Below, piece by piece: positions 26,595-36,357 of a DNA stretch of 56,434 nucleotides. The translations under genes were made by a program, and so were the position numbers. This DNA is from Streptomyces altiplanensis. Lineage in GTDB: Bacteria; Actinomycetota; Actinomycetes; Streptomycetales; Streptomycetaceae. Numbering within the stretch: the first letter of the stretch is position 1; every line of letters begins with the position of its first letter. Below the pieces are notes generated by a model. That model was not told the DNA's origin. It saw only the letters and a program-made list of their open reading frames with translations, and made no database searches. Where the stretch lies: NCBI GenBank assembly GCA_003719395.1, contig RHMC01000030.1, forward strand, positions 1 to 56,434. Direction: 5' to 3'.

Positions 26595-26970
26595 TGAGCC
26601 CGTGCCTCGCAGGTGCGCGCCGCGCCGGTGGTCGTGCCTGCCTTCGCGGACGCGTTACGGACCCGTACGGCCGCTGCTAGTGGCGCCGAGTTCGCCCAGT
26701 GCTGCTCTCGGGGTTCAGTCGGCTCCAGTCGCAGCGCTGTGTGGCCCCGTGCCACGCCATCCCAGGGACGGCGTCCATAGGCCGGGCTGACAGTGCGTGG
26801 TTGCCCGGGCGGGTGCGTCGTTCCGGATCGGCTTACTCCCGCGGGAGTAAGCGGCCGCCACACCAACCCTGGCAGTACCCGCGAACTCGATCTCGGGCGG
26901 GACGATCCGGCTCTTGCGCGCCGGGAGTCTGGGAGGCACACCAGACAGCCGTGCCGGAGGGAGGCCCGAA
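26595..26970. other. Leader region of the MMPL exporter gene, no gene seen
   Basis: These 376 bases carry no supportable protein. The left half is probably transposon debris. The right half is the exporter's control region, with a 22-bp palindrome at 26831-26852 and a strong GGAGGGAGG ribosome site just before 26971. Confidence 0.5.
26831..26852. promoter_or_regulatory. Perfect 22-bp palindrome, probable TetR-type operator
   Basis: GCTTACTCCCG followed directly by its exact reverse complement, with no spacer. It lies 119 bp upstream of the MMPL start. MMPL exporters in actinomycetes are often repressed by a linked TetR protein binding such sites; no regulator gene remains next to it, only an IS982 scar, so the repressor may have been lost or be encoded elsewhere. 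Confidence 0.7.
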
Positions 26971-29041
26971 CATGGGGGCCGCACATATGCAGAGACGGCG
27001 ACGAGCAGTGCCCTGGGTGGTGCTCGCGCTGTGGGTCGCCGTGCTCACGGTCGCCGCGCCGTTCGCCGGGAAGCTCGCCGACGTGACGCGCGACCGCGTC
27101 ACCGACTATCTGCCCGCGAACGCCGATTCCACCCAGGTGGCGAAACTCCAGGAGCTGCTGCCCGGCGGCGAGACCACCGAGCTCGTCCTCGTCTACCGGC
27201 GCGACGGAGGTCTCACCGCGCCGTCCGGGCGACCGCCGAGCGGCAGGTCAGGCAGATCGCCGGCGAGCACAAGCTGACCGACACCCCGCGGGGCGTGCCC
27301 TCCGAGGACGGTACGACGCTCATGTACTCGGCCAACAGCAACGAACCCGGTGACGACGAGGGACGGCGCAACGAGTTCGTCGACGACATCCGCGAGACCG
27401 CCCGCTCCGCCGACGGCCTCATCGTCGAAGTCGGAGGCCCCGGCGCGGTCACCCGCGACTCCAAGAAGGTGTACGACTCCCTCGACGGTCCCCTGCTCTA
27501 CACCACCGTCGCCGTCGTCGCCATCCTGCTGATCCTCATCTACCGCAGCCCCGTGCTGTGGCTGATACCGCTGATCGTCGCCGGCATCGCCGATTACCTG
27601 TCCATGGGCGTCGCCTACGGCCTCAACGATGCCTTCGGCGTCTCCGTCTCGGGGGCGGGCACCGGCATCATGACGATCCTCGTCTTCGGTGCCGGCCACC
27701 GACTACGCGCTGCTCATCGTCTCCCGCTACCGCGAGGAACTGCGCCGCATCGAGCGTCCGTACGACGCGATGAAAACCGCCCTGCGCGGCTGCGGGCCCG
27801 CCGTGATCGCCTCCTCCGGCACCGTCGCCGCCGGCCTGCTGTGCCTGCTCGCCGCCGACCTCAACTCCAACCGCGGCATGGGCCCGCTCGGCACCGTCGG
27901 CGTGCTGTGCGCGCTGGTCGCCATGCTCAGCCTGCTGCCCGCGCTCCTGGTCCTGCTGGGCCGCCGCGCGTTCTGGCCGCTCATCCCGGCCTTTGGCAGC
28001 ACCCCCAAGCAGCGCCGCTCGCTGTTCTCCGCGATGGGAAGCTCCGCCGGACGCCGCCCCGTGGCCGTCCTGGCCGCCGGCGCCGTCGCGCTCGGGGCGC
28101 TTGCCCTCGGCGCCCTGAACCTGCCCGGCGACCTCAAGCAGGAGGACGCCTTCGTCGACCGGCCGGAGTCCGTCTCCGCCATGCTGACACTGGCCGACGC
28201 CTACCCGGAGAGCTCCAGCCAGCCCGTCACCGTCATGACTCCGGCCGACCGCGCCGAGGCCACCCTCAAGGGCGCCACCGCCACCGAGGGTGTCGAGTCC
28301 GCTCAGATCGGCCGGACGGGAGGAGGCTGGACCGAGGTGTCCGTGATCGCCTCCGCCCCGCCGCAGACGGGCGCCGAGACCCGTACGATCGAGAGCCTGC
28401 GCGACACACTCGACGGCTCCTACGTCGGCGGGGCAAGCGCCCAGCAGATCGACCTGGAGAACGCCAACGCCCGCGACCAGAAGGTCGTCGTGCCGATCGT
28501 CCTCCTCTCCGTCCTGCTCATCCTCATCGTTCTGCTGCGTTCCCTGGTCGCCCCGCTGATGCTGGTCGCCGCCGTGGTCGCGGTGTGGGGCGCTTCCCTC
28601 GGCATCGGCGGGCTGGTGTTCGAGCCGCTGTTCGGCTTCGAGGGCACCGACCCCGCCCTCGGCCTGCTGTCCTTCGTCTTCCTGGTAGCCCTCGGCGTCG
28701 ACTACGGCATCTTCCTGATGCACCGGATGCGCGAGGAGTCCCTGGGCGGCGCCGAACCCGCCGAGGCCGCCCTCACCGCCCTGCGCACCACCGGCGGTGT
28801 CATCGCCTCCGCGGGCCTCGTCCTCGCCGCCACCTTCGCGGTGCTCATGAACATGGGCCTGGTCTCGCTGGTCCAGCTCGGCTTCGTCATCGCGATCGGG
28901 GTGCTCCTCGACACGTTCCTCGTCCGCACCTACCTGGTCACCAGTGCCGGCGTCGCCCTCGGCGGGAAGGTGTGGTGGCCCGGCCCGATGTCGAAGTCGC
29001 CGGATTCCCGGACCCCGGCCCGGCAGCCGGTGAAGGTATGA
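26971..29041 (+). CDS. MMPL/RND-family exporter (two frameshifts)
   Basis: ATG 26971 follows GGAGGGAGG. Protein of about 690 residues with the RND layout: helix 1 (AVPWVVLALWVAVLTVAAPF), an extracytoplasmic loop (LADVTRDRVTDYLPANADST), helices 2-6 (LLYTTVAVVAILLILIYRSP onward), the ATDYALLIVSRYREELRR motif after helix 4, a second loop and helices 8-12 with the matching GVDYGIFLMHRMREES motif, including the Asp used for proton coupling. Frame changes are needed near 27225 and 27700. MMPL proteins export lipids, pigments or drugs. The clean 3' end with terminator at 29069 argues for a recent or technical defect. A two-component system follows. Confidence 0.87.
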
Positions 29042-29068
29042 CACCTTCCCGACCCACGTGATCCCCCT

Positions 29069-29099
29069 GGGCGTCCCTCCCCTACCGGAGGGGCGCCCT
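29069..29099 (+). terminator. Terminator between MMPL gene and two-component system
   Basis: GGGCGTCCCTCC pairs with GGAGGGGCGCCC around a 7-base loop (one G-U pair). It starts 27 bases after the exporter stop and ends 19 bases before the kinase start. Confidence 0.65.
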
Positions 29100-29118
29100 C
29101 GTTACGGAGAATGAGCCC

Positions 29119-30322
29119 GTGCCCGAAGCAGAACGCGAACCCCGTATCGGCGAACGCATCATGGCGGTGATCAACCGCGACCCGCGCACCACCCCGCACG
29201 CCACCCGTAACGACCTCCTGCTCGTCCTCGCTGTCACCGCCCAGGCCGTCGCCCTCGCCCTCCTCACCGACCCGGCCCGGCGACCGGACGCGCTGGGCTG
29301 GCTGCTGCTGCTCGCCGGACAGATCCCGATCGTGTGGTGGCGGCGCCATCCGCTGCCGCTGCTGGTCGCGGAAGCCGCCCTGCTGTTGCCGTACCACGCC
29401 CTTGACAACAACCACACCGCCCCGCTCCCCGTCTCGGTCGTCACGGTGTACAGCGTCGCCGTCACCTGTCGGCCCCTTTACACCCTGCTCACCAGCGGCA
29501 TGGTCCTGGCCGTGGCGCTGAGCACCATGATGGTGGTCAACAGGCGACAGGCCGCCGAGGCGCTGCAGGCCGCCGGCTGGGTGATCGCCGTGATCTTCAT
29601 CGGTATCGCGCTGCGCTTCTACCGGCAGTACGTCGCTGCCGTTGTCGAGCGCGCCGAGCGCGCCGAACGCACACGCGAACAGGAGGCTCGCCGACGGGTC
29701 GCCGAGGAACGGCTGCGCATCGCCCGCGACCTCCACGATCTGCTCGCGCACAGCATCACCCTGATCGGCGTGCAGACCTCCGTCGCCGCGCACGTCCTGG
29801 AACGCCGACCCCGAGCGCCTGGACCGCGAGGCCGTCGCCAAGTCCCTCGACGACATCGCCGAGACCTCGCGCCGCCCGCGGTGAACTGCGCACCACCTTG
29901 GGGGTGCTGCGCACGCACGACGCCCGCGACGCCCCGTGACCCGCTGCCCGACCTGCACGGACTGGAAGGCCTCGCGGAAGCCGCCGGATCTCCGGGGCCG
30001 AGGTGGATCTGACGCTCACCACCGACGACGTACCGCCCGCCGTCGGCGCGGCCGCCTACCGCATCGTGCAGGAGGCCCTCACCAACGCCGTACGGCACGG
30101 CGGCCGGCGGGAACGTCGGCATCAGGATCGGGGTGTGTGCCGTGGAGGGCGCCCTGCGGGTCACCGTCACCGACGACGGGATCGGCGCGGGCGGGGGCGC
30201 CCGGATTCGGGCTCGTCGGCATGCGTGAGCGGGCGCGCAGTGTGGGCGGAACGCTGGACGCCGGGACGCTTCCCGGTAAGGGTTTCGAGGTCAGTGCCGT
30301 ACTGCCGCTGGGAGGGACCATG
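29119..30322 (+). CDS. Sensor histidine kinase, HisKA_3/NarL type (several frameshifts)
   Basis: GTG 29119 with GGAGA upstream. Four to five membrane spans (residues about 30-165, e.g. LLLVLAVTAQAVALALLTDP and GWVIAVIFIGIALRFY) lead to the H-box RLRIARDLHDLLAHSITLIG (His about residue 205). From about 29810 the sequence is recoverable only by stepping through frames: TLGVLRTHDARDAP, then AAAYRIVQEALTNAVRHG (the N-box), VTVTDDGIGA and GFGLVGMRERARSVGGTLDA (G-boxes), the last joining in frame to the response regulator. Kinases of this class autophosphorylate as dimers and pass phosphate to the adjoining LuxR-type regulator. At least five breaks within 500 bases; the cluster is unusual even for this window. 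Confidence 0.75.
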
Positions 30323-31015
30323 ACCATCCGCGTACTGCTCGCCGACGACCAGACGCTCGTACGGGCCGCGTTCGCGATGCTCATCGAGTCCGCCCAGGAC
30401 ATGGCGGTCGTCGGCCAGGTCGCCACCGGCCGGGAGACCGTCGAACTGACCCGCAGTGCACGCGCCGACCTGGTGGTGATGGATATCCGCATGCCCGACC
30501 TCGACGGCATCGAGGCCACCCGGCTGATCGCCGCGGACGAGGATCTGGCCGGGGTGAAAGTACTCGTGCTCACCACCTACGACACGGACGAGAACATCGT
30601 CGAGGCCCTGCGCGCCGGGGCCTCCGGCTTCCTGGTCAAGGACACCCGCCCGGCCGAACTCCTCGAGGCGATCCGCACGGTGGCCGGAGGGGACGCCCTC
30701 CTCTCGCCCGGACCGACCTCCCGGCTCATCGCCCGCTTCCTGCGCAGCCCCACGGCAACGCCACCCGAGAACGGCCCCGAATGCCTCACCGACCGTGAGC
30801 GCGAGGTCCTCACCCTCGTCGCGCGCGGCCTCAACAACACCGAGATCGGCGACGCCCTCGGCCTCAGCCCACTGACCGCCAAGACCCATGTCAGCCGCAT
30901 CATGGGCAAACTCGGGGCACGCGACCGGCCGCAACTGGTCATCGTGGCTTACGAGTCGGGGTTGGTAACTCCGGGGACGGTTCATAGGTCTTCGGGTGGT
31001 GCTGGTGTCGCCTGA
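30320..31015 (+). CDS. NarL/LuxR-family response regulator
   Basis: An intact 231-residue protein at ATG 30320 (GGAGGGACC upstream). Receiver domain: TIRVLLADDQTLVRAAFAML with the acidic pair, phospho-acceptor Asp in LVVMDIRMPDLDGIEATRL, switch Thr in VLVLTTYDTDE and Lys in GFLVKDTRPAELLEAI. The C-terminal LuxR helix-turn-helix is ECLTDREREVLTLVARGLNN followed by TEIGDALGLSPLTAKTHVSR. It is the partner of the kinase just upstream; the MMPL exporter before the pair is a reasonable but unproven target. Confidence 0.93.
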   Translation: MTIRVLLADDQTLVRAAFAMLIESAQDMAVVGQVATGRETVELTRSARADLVVMDIRMPDLDGIEATRLIAADEDLAGVKVLVLTTYDTDENIVEALRAGASGFLVKDTRPAELLEAIRTVAGGDALLSPGPTSRLIARFLRSPTATPPENGPECLTDREREVLTLVARGLNNTEIGDALGLSPLTAKTHVSRIMGKLGARDRPQLVIVAYESGLVTPGTVHRSSGGAGVA

Positions 31016-31140
31016 TCGTGTGGGCGGGAGCGGAATGGGCTGGTCCGCGGCCGGTGACCTGTTGAGGTGGCGGGGTGAGTGAACGCAAGCCGTACCCAGC
31101 GGCTCAGCTTGACTCTGTCGGGGATCTCGGAGTTGCCAGG

Positions 31141-32085
31141 TCAGATGCCCAGGGTTCGCCAGGACTTCGGCCGGGGTGTCTCGCGCTGGTCGAGGTAGTT
31201 CTGAAAGGCAGTCGGCCGGCGGAGCGTGGGGGGTTTCCTCGGTCGGCGGCAGTCCGCTGAGGCGCTCGATGTTGACGGCGATGGCGGTCAGGACGTGCTG
31301 GATGTGGGCCTTTCCCTGTCCTCGGTAGCGGCAGCGTCGCATGCCCTGTCCGTGGGCGAACTCGTTGACGGTTCCCTCCACTCCGGAGCGCACCCGCGTA
31401 GCGGGTCTTCCACTCGGGTGTCTGCTGCTCGGTGCGGACGCGGAGTTGCAGGTCGCGGAGTTCCCGTGGGGGAAAGCCCATGGTGCGGGAGCTTTCGCGG
31501 GAGGCAGTGCCCTGGGCGCGGGCCGGGCAGGGCCGGCACTGACTCTTGGTGAACCTGGCCACGATCAGCGGGGCCGCGGTGGGTGAGGTCGGGCAGGGGC
31601 CGTGCCGGCCCGCGCTGACCTGGTCCTGGGGGCAGGTGACCTGCTGGCGGTCATAGTCGATGTGGAAGTCGTCCCGGGCGAAGCCCTCGTTCCGGCGGTG
31701 TTGGCGGGTGGGGTTGCTGCGGAGCGGCCCGGAGACGGTGACCTGGTGTTCACGGGTGGCTTGTTCCAGGTGGGGCAGGGAGGTGTAGCCATGGTGGCCG
31801 CGTCTGTGATCACGTTGGGGCCATCGGGAGCACAGATCTCGGTCAGGTGAGCGGAGAACCCCTTCCATCTGATGATATGTCCGTGCCGTGCGTAGCGGGC
31901 TGAGGTGTCGTAGGGAGAGACGATCGCCCAGGGACAAGGGCGGCAGCCCCGGGCCCGCCCTCCGTCTCGGCGGTGCGCCAGCGCAGGTGTCCTGCGGCGT
32001 CACGGTGGTAGTTCTGCACCATGATCTGACGTAGGGCCTGGATACGCGGGCCGGACGTGCGGTCTGTTCCGTGACGGGAGCGATT
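31141..32085 (-). pseudogene. IS1182-family transposase, 5' truncated and frameshifted
   Basis: The minus strand carries the C-terminal two-thirds of an IS1182-type transposase in alternating frames: [20 protein letters not shown], then [20 protein letters not shown] with [21 protein letters not shown], and finally [20 protein letters not shown] with [20 protein letters not shown]. It ends [18 protein letters not shown] then RTLGI and a TGA at 31141. The N-terminal 200 residues (helix-turn-helix and first Asp) are missing. It lies between the response regulator and the GNAT gene. The 125 bases 31016-31140 hold only the downstream flank. Confidence 0.75.
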
Positions 32086-32104
32086 TCCAGCGACGGCAGG
32101 TTGG

Positions 32105-32578
32105 TCAGGGCTGCGAGACGTTGAGCGGCAGGTCTCGGTGGAAGACGGCCATAGCCAGACCCGGGCCGTTGTAGTCGTCGACGATCTTCGTGTCGAAGCC
32201 GAGGCTGCGGTGGAAGGCGATTGAGCCGGTGTTCTCGATTGATGTGATCGCTTTCAACTGCTGTGCACCGTGACGTTCTGCCGATTCGGCGAACGCCGTA
32301 TACAGACGACGCCCGAGACCGGTGCCACGGGCGTCGTCCCGTGTGGCGATCAAATGCACGTACCCGGTGCCGTCTGGGGTGACGAACCCGAAGATGTATC
32401 CACGGATTCCGTCCTCGGCTCGGGCAACCAAGCAGGTAGAACCGAACTCCTGCACCAGCGCCAGAAGGTGCAGCGACCGAAGATCACGTTTGCCCCAGTA
32501 ACGGGGGTGATCGGTCAGGACCTGGTAGAAGTCGGCCACCCCGGCTGGTGCGATGTGTATCTCCATGATGGCGATCAT
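32105..32578 (-). CDS. GNAT-family N-acetyltransferase
   Basis: An intact protein of 157 residues from ATG 32578 (ATG 32566 is nearly as good). It has an N-terminal arm [20 protein letters not shown], a core strand [20 protein letters not shown] with the acetyl-CoA loop R-x-x-G-x-G, and [20 protein letters not shown] closing the fold. The catalytic partner and substrate are unknown; such enzymes often act on small amines or toxins. It is divergent from the phosphotransferase gene, with a 126-bp shared promoter region. Confidence 0.87.
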   Translation of the reverse strand: MIAIMEIHIAPAGVADFYQVLTDHPRYWGKRDLRSLHLLALVQEFGSTCLVARAEDGIRGYIFGFVTPDGTGYVHLIATRDDARGTGLGRRLYTAFAESAERHGAQQLKAITSIENTGSIAFHRSLGFDTKIVDDYNGPGLAMAVFHRDLPLNVSQP

Positions 32579-32704
32579 GGCAGGCGCCTTGGTTGTTACA
32601 GGCCAAGGTCCGCACGAGTTGGGCAAGTTGTGACGACCGCTCGCTCTTCTGGACAAGAATTCCAGAGTTGGCTGTGTCAGTTTTCGGATCTGAGGGGACA
32701 AACG

Positions 32705-33583
32705 GTGCCGATGTGGGAGCCGTCTGAGGCTGATCTCCAGTTCCTCCAGGAGGTGTTCGTGCGGGCTGCGGCGGAGTTCGGTTGTCAGACCGCCGATGGG
32801 ATCCGCGCCGAGGGCTGGAGAGGGCGGACCCTGGGCGGCAAGGTGACGGCGAACGGGCTCGACAGGTGGCTTCGGGTGGTCGTCGCGCCGGCGGACAAGG
32901 TGAGCGAGAAGCTTTGGGCGGGTAACGAATCCGCGCAGGTCATTGTGGGGGCATCCCGGCCGGAACTGACGAGGGTCCGTGACTGGGCTGAGGAAGGTCT
33001 CCGTTTCCGGGCCGAACTTTCGACGTTCGCCGAGGACGCCCCGATCTCCATGACGCCCGAGCTGCAGGGACCCGTGCGGTTGTCGGAAAGCTGGTGGAAG
33101 GGGCTTGAGGTGTCCCTCGACGCGGTGGCGGAGACCGCGACGGACCGGGTGCCGGTCCGTCAGGACCTGGTGAACCGGCGCCTGGAGTGGATCAACGGCG
33201 GCCGCGTTGCCCCCCGAAGTCGCCGTGTGGAAAGCCGGCCATGGTGATCTGCACTGGGCGAATCTGGCGGCTCCGGCATGCGTCCTTCTTGACTGGGAGG
33301 GATGGGGGCTCGCTCCGGCGGGGTGGGATGGGATGTTGCCGTTCTCCGCGCGTACTCGCTCTTGCAGCCCGCTGTGGCGGCGGAGATCGCGGACCGCTTC
33401 TCCGGGCTCCTGACCGGTGCTGGAGAGCGTCAGATGCAGTTGTTCGCGGTGGCTGAGCTACTGAGGGCGGGCAGCAGGGGCGATCATCCCGAGCTGACGC
33501 CTCCGCTGCTGGGCCTGGCCTCCGAGCTGCTGGGCGAGCCGGCCGAGGTCATTGCCCGTCGGGTGGGCCTGCCTGCTGCCTGA
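32705..33583 (+). CDS. Aminoglycoside-phosphotransferase-like (APH fold) protein, frameshifted
   Basis: GTG 32705 (GAGGGGAC upstream). The N-lobe reads PSEADLQFLQEVFVRAAAEF and LGGKVTANGLDRWLRVVVAP. After a frame change near 33210 comes the catalytic loop GHGDLHWANLAAPACVLLDW, with the HGDLH-x2-N kinase signature, and DWEGWG in place of the metal-binding DFE. A second change near 33350 restores YSLLQPAVAAEIADRFSGLL to the end at 33583. APH-fold proteins phosphorylate antibiotics, choline, homoserine or other alcohols; this subgroup is not one I can tie to resistance. The last residues (EVIARRVGLPAA) are well formed, so the breaks may be technical. Confidence 0.72.
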
Positions 33584-33659
33584 TCATCCTCCGCAGACTG
33601 GTGCGGGCCGCCGCAAGGTCGGCCTGCAGTTCCGCGGCGCGTGAGCTGAGCTGCTCGGC

Positions 33660-34085
33660 CTAGGTCCTGGCCTGCGCTTCGGACCGCTCCAACTGCCGTA
33701 CTTGTTCGGTGAGTTCGGTGACACGGTCGGTCAGCTGACGATTGCTGACCTGGTCGAGTTGGTGACCTAGTTGCTGCTGGACGGCTTCGTGGAGCCGGTC
33801 GCGTTCGTCCCGCAGAGCGGTGATTTCTTCCCGGGCCAGGGCGAGGTCGGTCTTCAGACTCGCCGGGCTGGTCTGCCGGCCCTGGCTTCGGGCCTTCGCG
33901 GGTTCATGTGACTGCTGGTGGATCGCGGCCTGGACGTGCTCGCGTACTCCTTCGGCGTAGACGAGCCAGGTGGGCACTTGGGCCGCTCGGGCGACCGTGG
34001 CGAAGGCGGTGCGCTCGCCGGCCGCCGTCAGGTCCTGGAGTGCTGCCAGGACGCTGGTCCGTTTGCGCTGGCTGTCCGCTCTGCC
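33660..34085 (-). pseudogene. DUF6262/TnpC-like protein, N-terminally truncated
   Basis: The minus strand reads SQRKRTSVLAALQDLTAAGE, TAFATVARAAQVPTWLVYAE, then a long coiled coil (LKTDLALAREEITALRDERD and VTELTEQVRQLERSEAQ) to a TAG at 33660. It matches the small accessory proteins (DUF6262) that accompany paired tyrosine recombinases in Tn554-like and integrative elements. The first 15-20 residues are replaced at about 34085 by IS110 sequence and no recombinase gene remains. It marks a decayed integrative element at the left flank of the biosynthetic cluster. Confidence 0.6.
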
Positions 34086-34306
34086 GCCAGCGGCAGAGCG
34101 CCGATCGATGCGGGCTGGTCCACGATCACCAGCACGGTCCCGTGCTTGGCCTGTAGCTTGCCGAAGACCTCGCGGAGTTTGGGTTCGCTGTTGGGCAGCC
34201 GCTTGTCGAAAGCCTTCTTCCCGGCCGGGGTGACGGCAGTGGCGTGGTGTTCGCCCTTGCCGACGTCCAGGCCGAGGAAGACGCTGATCTCGCTGACGTC
34301 GATCAC
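34086..34306 (-). pseudogene. IS110-family transposase, N-terminal fragment
   Basis: GTG 34306 starts IDVSEISVFLGLDVGKGEHH, with the first Asp of the RuvC-like DEDD site, followed by ATAVTPAGKKAFDKRLPN and VLVIVDQPASIGALPLA. At GALPLA the family continues with VARD, but here the sequence passes into the DUF6262 gene, so the remaining 330 codons (RuvC remainder and the serine-containing Tnp domain) are lost. Confidence 0.75.
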
Positions 34307-34485
34307 GTGCGTCCTTCGTTCGTCCCCGCCCGGCCGTCCCACGGCACCGATCGCCACATCCACATTACGAAGAGCCTCCCGACCTGCGAAGAAGCCGGTG
34401 GTCATGCCCCTAATCAGCGGTCTGTCGATGCCTCCGGAGCCGGTGACACCACCCCCCAGGCCATGCGTTCGACAGGGGGAGAAAG
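34307..34485 (-). other. IS110 5' non-coding end, possible bridge-RNA region
   Basis: The bases upstream of the IS110 start, up to the end of the CFA-synthase frame, encode nothing recognisable. In IS110-group elements the non-coding 5' end specifies a structured bridge RNA that pairs with target and donor. The stretch contains short complementary segments (for example CTCCGGAG at 34431 and 34495), but I cannot fold it reliably. The call rests on position alone. Confidence 0.25.
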
Positions 34486-36041
34486 TCATGCCGACTCCGG
34501 AGGCCAGGCGCCCCATTGCGGGGCCACCAAGAAGGTAATGGGGGAGGCCGTCAGCCCCGACCCGCTGACCAGGTGGCAGCCGCTGGATTCCGTCCACGAT
34601 CGTATCCCGCCGCAGTTCCATGAGGCTGTCGGCGGATGGCATGGTGTGGCCCCTGCGCTCGCCGCGGTGCCGTCGCCGCATCCCCGGCAGCAGCCGAGGG
34701 TGGGCACTGGCAGGTGGTGACGATCAGTAAGGGGGTGTCCCGGCCGGGTCGCCGCCCGCCTGCGGCCGCCGGTATCCGCTTGGCTGTGCGGTGAGGACGT
34801 GTCGGCCGACCGGTCGGGCCGGGTGTAGAGCAGGTGCTGGACGCTGGCCAGGCCGGCCTCGAAGGCCAGCAGGCCTACGGCGAAGAAGAGCCGCCAGACA
34901 GCTACCGTCTGGTACTCGACCAGCGCGGTGGCCTGCTCGCGGTTCTGCTCCAGATTGGCCAGCCAACCCCGGATCGTGGGCACGAAGTGCTCCCGGAGGT
35001 TCTCCGTGTCGAGCAGTTCCAGGCCGAACGTTCAGCGAGCAGCGCGCTGCGGCCGACCGTTCCGAGACGGAGGTCCGGGTGCGGGTACCGGAGCATGAAA
35101 GGGCTGTGCATCAGCTCCCGCCCGTTCGGCAGTACGCACATTTCGTGGCTGAGCACACGGCCGCCCGGCACCACCAGCCGGGCCAGGGCGGCCGCGTGCT
35201 CACGCTGGCCGAACCGGGACAGGTGATGGGTCATCTCAATGCTGGCCACGGCGTCGAACGGGCCGTCCCGGACCGCCCGGTAATCCTGCAGCCGCACCTG
35301 GACCTTGTTCTCCAGGCCCGCCTCCGCGATTCGCCGTGAGGCCAGTCGCGCCTGGTTCCGGGCGAGGGTGACGCCCACCCCTTCCACACCGTAGTGCCGC
35401 GCCGCGTGCAGGAGCAGACTGCCCCAGCCGCAGCCGAGATCCAGCAGCCGCATCCCCGGTCGCAGGCCGAGCTTGCGGCAGACCACGTCGAGCTTGGCCC
35501 GCTGAGCCTCGGCCAGCCCATAGCCGGTCCGCTCGCCATCGGGCCAATACGCGCAGGAGTAGACCATGGGCGGCCCCAGCACCAGCCGGTAGAACTCGTC
35601 ACCCACGTCGTAGTGGTGCCGGACGGCACGGGCCCCGCGGTACCGGCGGACCTCGGCCGAGGGCCTGGCGACGGGAGGGCCGAACATCCTGCGGTCAACC
35701 CCGGTCCGCAGACTCGCCAGCGCGGCGCTCACCAGGTCCAGCCGTGACGCCCCCACCAGGGAGCCCAGCTGCCGCATGACGGCGACGAGATCTCCTTCGA
35801 TGTCACAGTCACCGGCCACGAAAGCGCGGGCGGCACCGAGCTGCCCGGGTCGCCAGAGCATCCGGCGTACCGCCCGGGGATCGCGCAGTACCAGCGTCGA
35901 ACCGGCTCCGGCTCCGGCCGTGCTGCCGTCCCAAGCGCGAACGCCGAACTCGAGTGGGGCGCCCACCACGTGTTCCACGAAGGCAGCCACCTGCTGGGCG
36001 ACGCCTGGGAAGCCCTTTCCCCTCACGGTTCCTCCGCACAT
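34486..36041 (-). CDS. Cyclopropane-fatty-acid-synthase-like SAM methyltransferase (one frameshift)
   Basis: GTG 36041 begins an N-terminal domain (PLEFGVRAWDGSTAGAGAGS, WRPGQLGAARAFVAGDCDIE) typical of CFA synthases. The catalytic part has YDVGDEFYRLVLGPPMVYSC, the SAM site MRLLDLGCGWGSLLLHAARH, GVTLARNQARLASRR and VASIEMTHHLSRFGQREHAA. Near 35030 the frame changes (ELLDTENLREHF, then VPTIRGWLANLEQNREQATA) and ends in VWRLFFAVGLLAFEAGLASV. Family homology stops near 34780; the frame then runs on to 34486 through IS110-end sequence, so the natural C-terminus is altered. Such enzymes add a methylene or methyl group across a lipid double bond. It is leftward, next to the SDR and divergent from the PKS genes, so it may modify the product chain. 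Confidence 0.82.
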
Positions 36042-36357
36042 CGCCGACGGGCGGGAGCCGGCACCATGCTCGGCGGCAACTCCCCATCATGGAAAGTCGA
36101 TTGTCACCGGAGAGCGATGATGAGTAAGGGCCCTCGTTTTGACTTCACGCGAGTGGGTTACATCAGTCGACCGTACGTGCGAGTGGTCTCCAGCGTGCTG
36201 GTGTGCGGTTGCAGGCTGTCGCGACCCGTACCGCGGAAACCACCGGGGTGGTGGGACGAGTCCGCTTCCGCCAAAGTGCCCGCGACCGGTCGTCCGGCGC
36301 TGTACGCGGCAGCCGCGCCGCAGGGGTCCGCACCGTTCCCGCCGCACACGCCGTCGG
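36042..36357. other. Intergenic stretch between SDR stop and CFA-synthase start
   Basis: About 316 bases with no supportable gene. On the minus strand TGACAA, a 12-base gap and CATGAT near 36090 could be a promoter for the methyltransferase. The remainder is GC-rich and featureless. The SDR and methyltransferase are therefore probably separate transcripts. Confidence 0.4.

Noticed and set aside
32705..33583. Calling the APH-fold gene an aminoglycoside resistance gene
   Set aside because: Only the general kinase loop is recognisable; the residues that define known aminoglycoside phosphotransferase classes are not seen, and the frame is broken.
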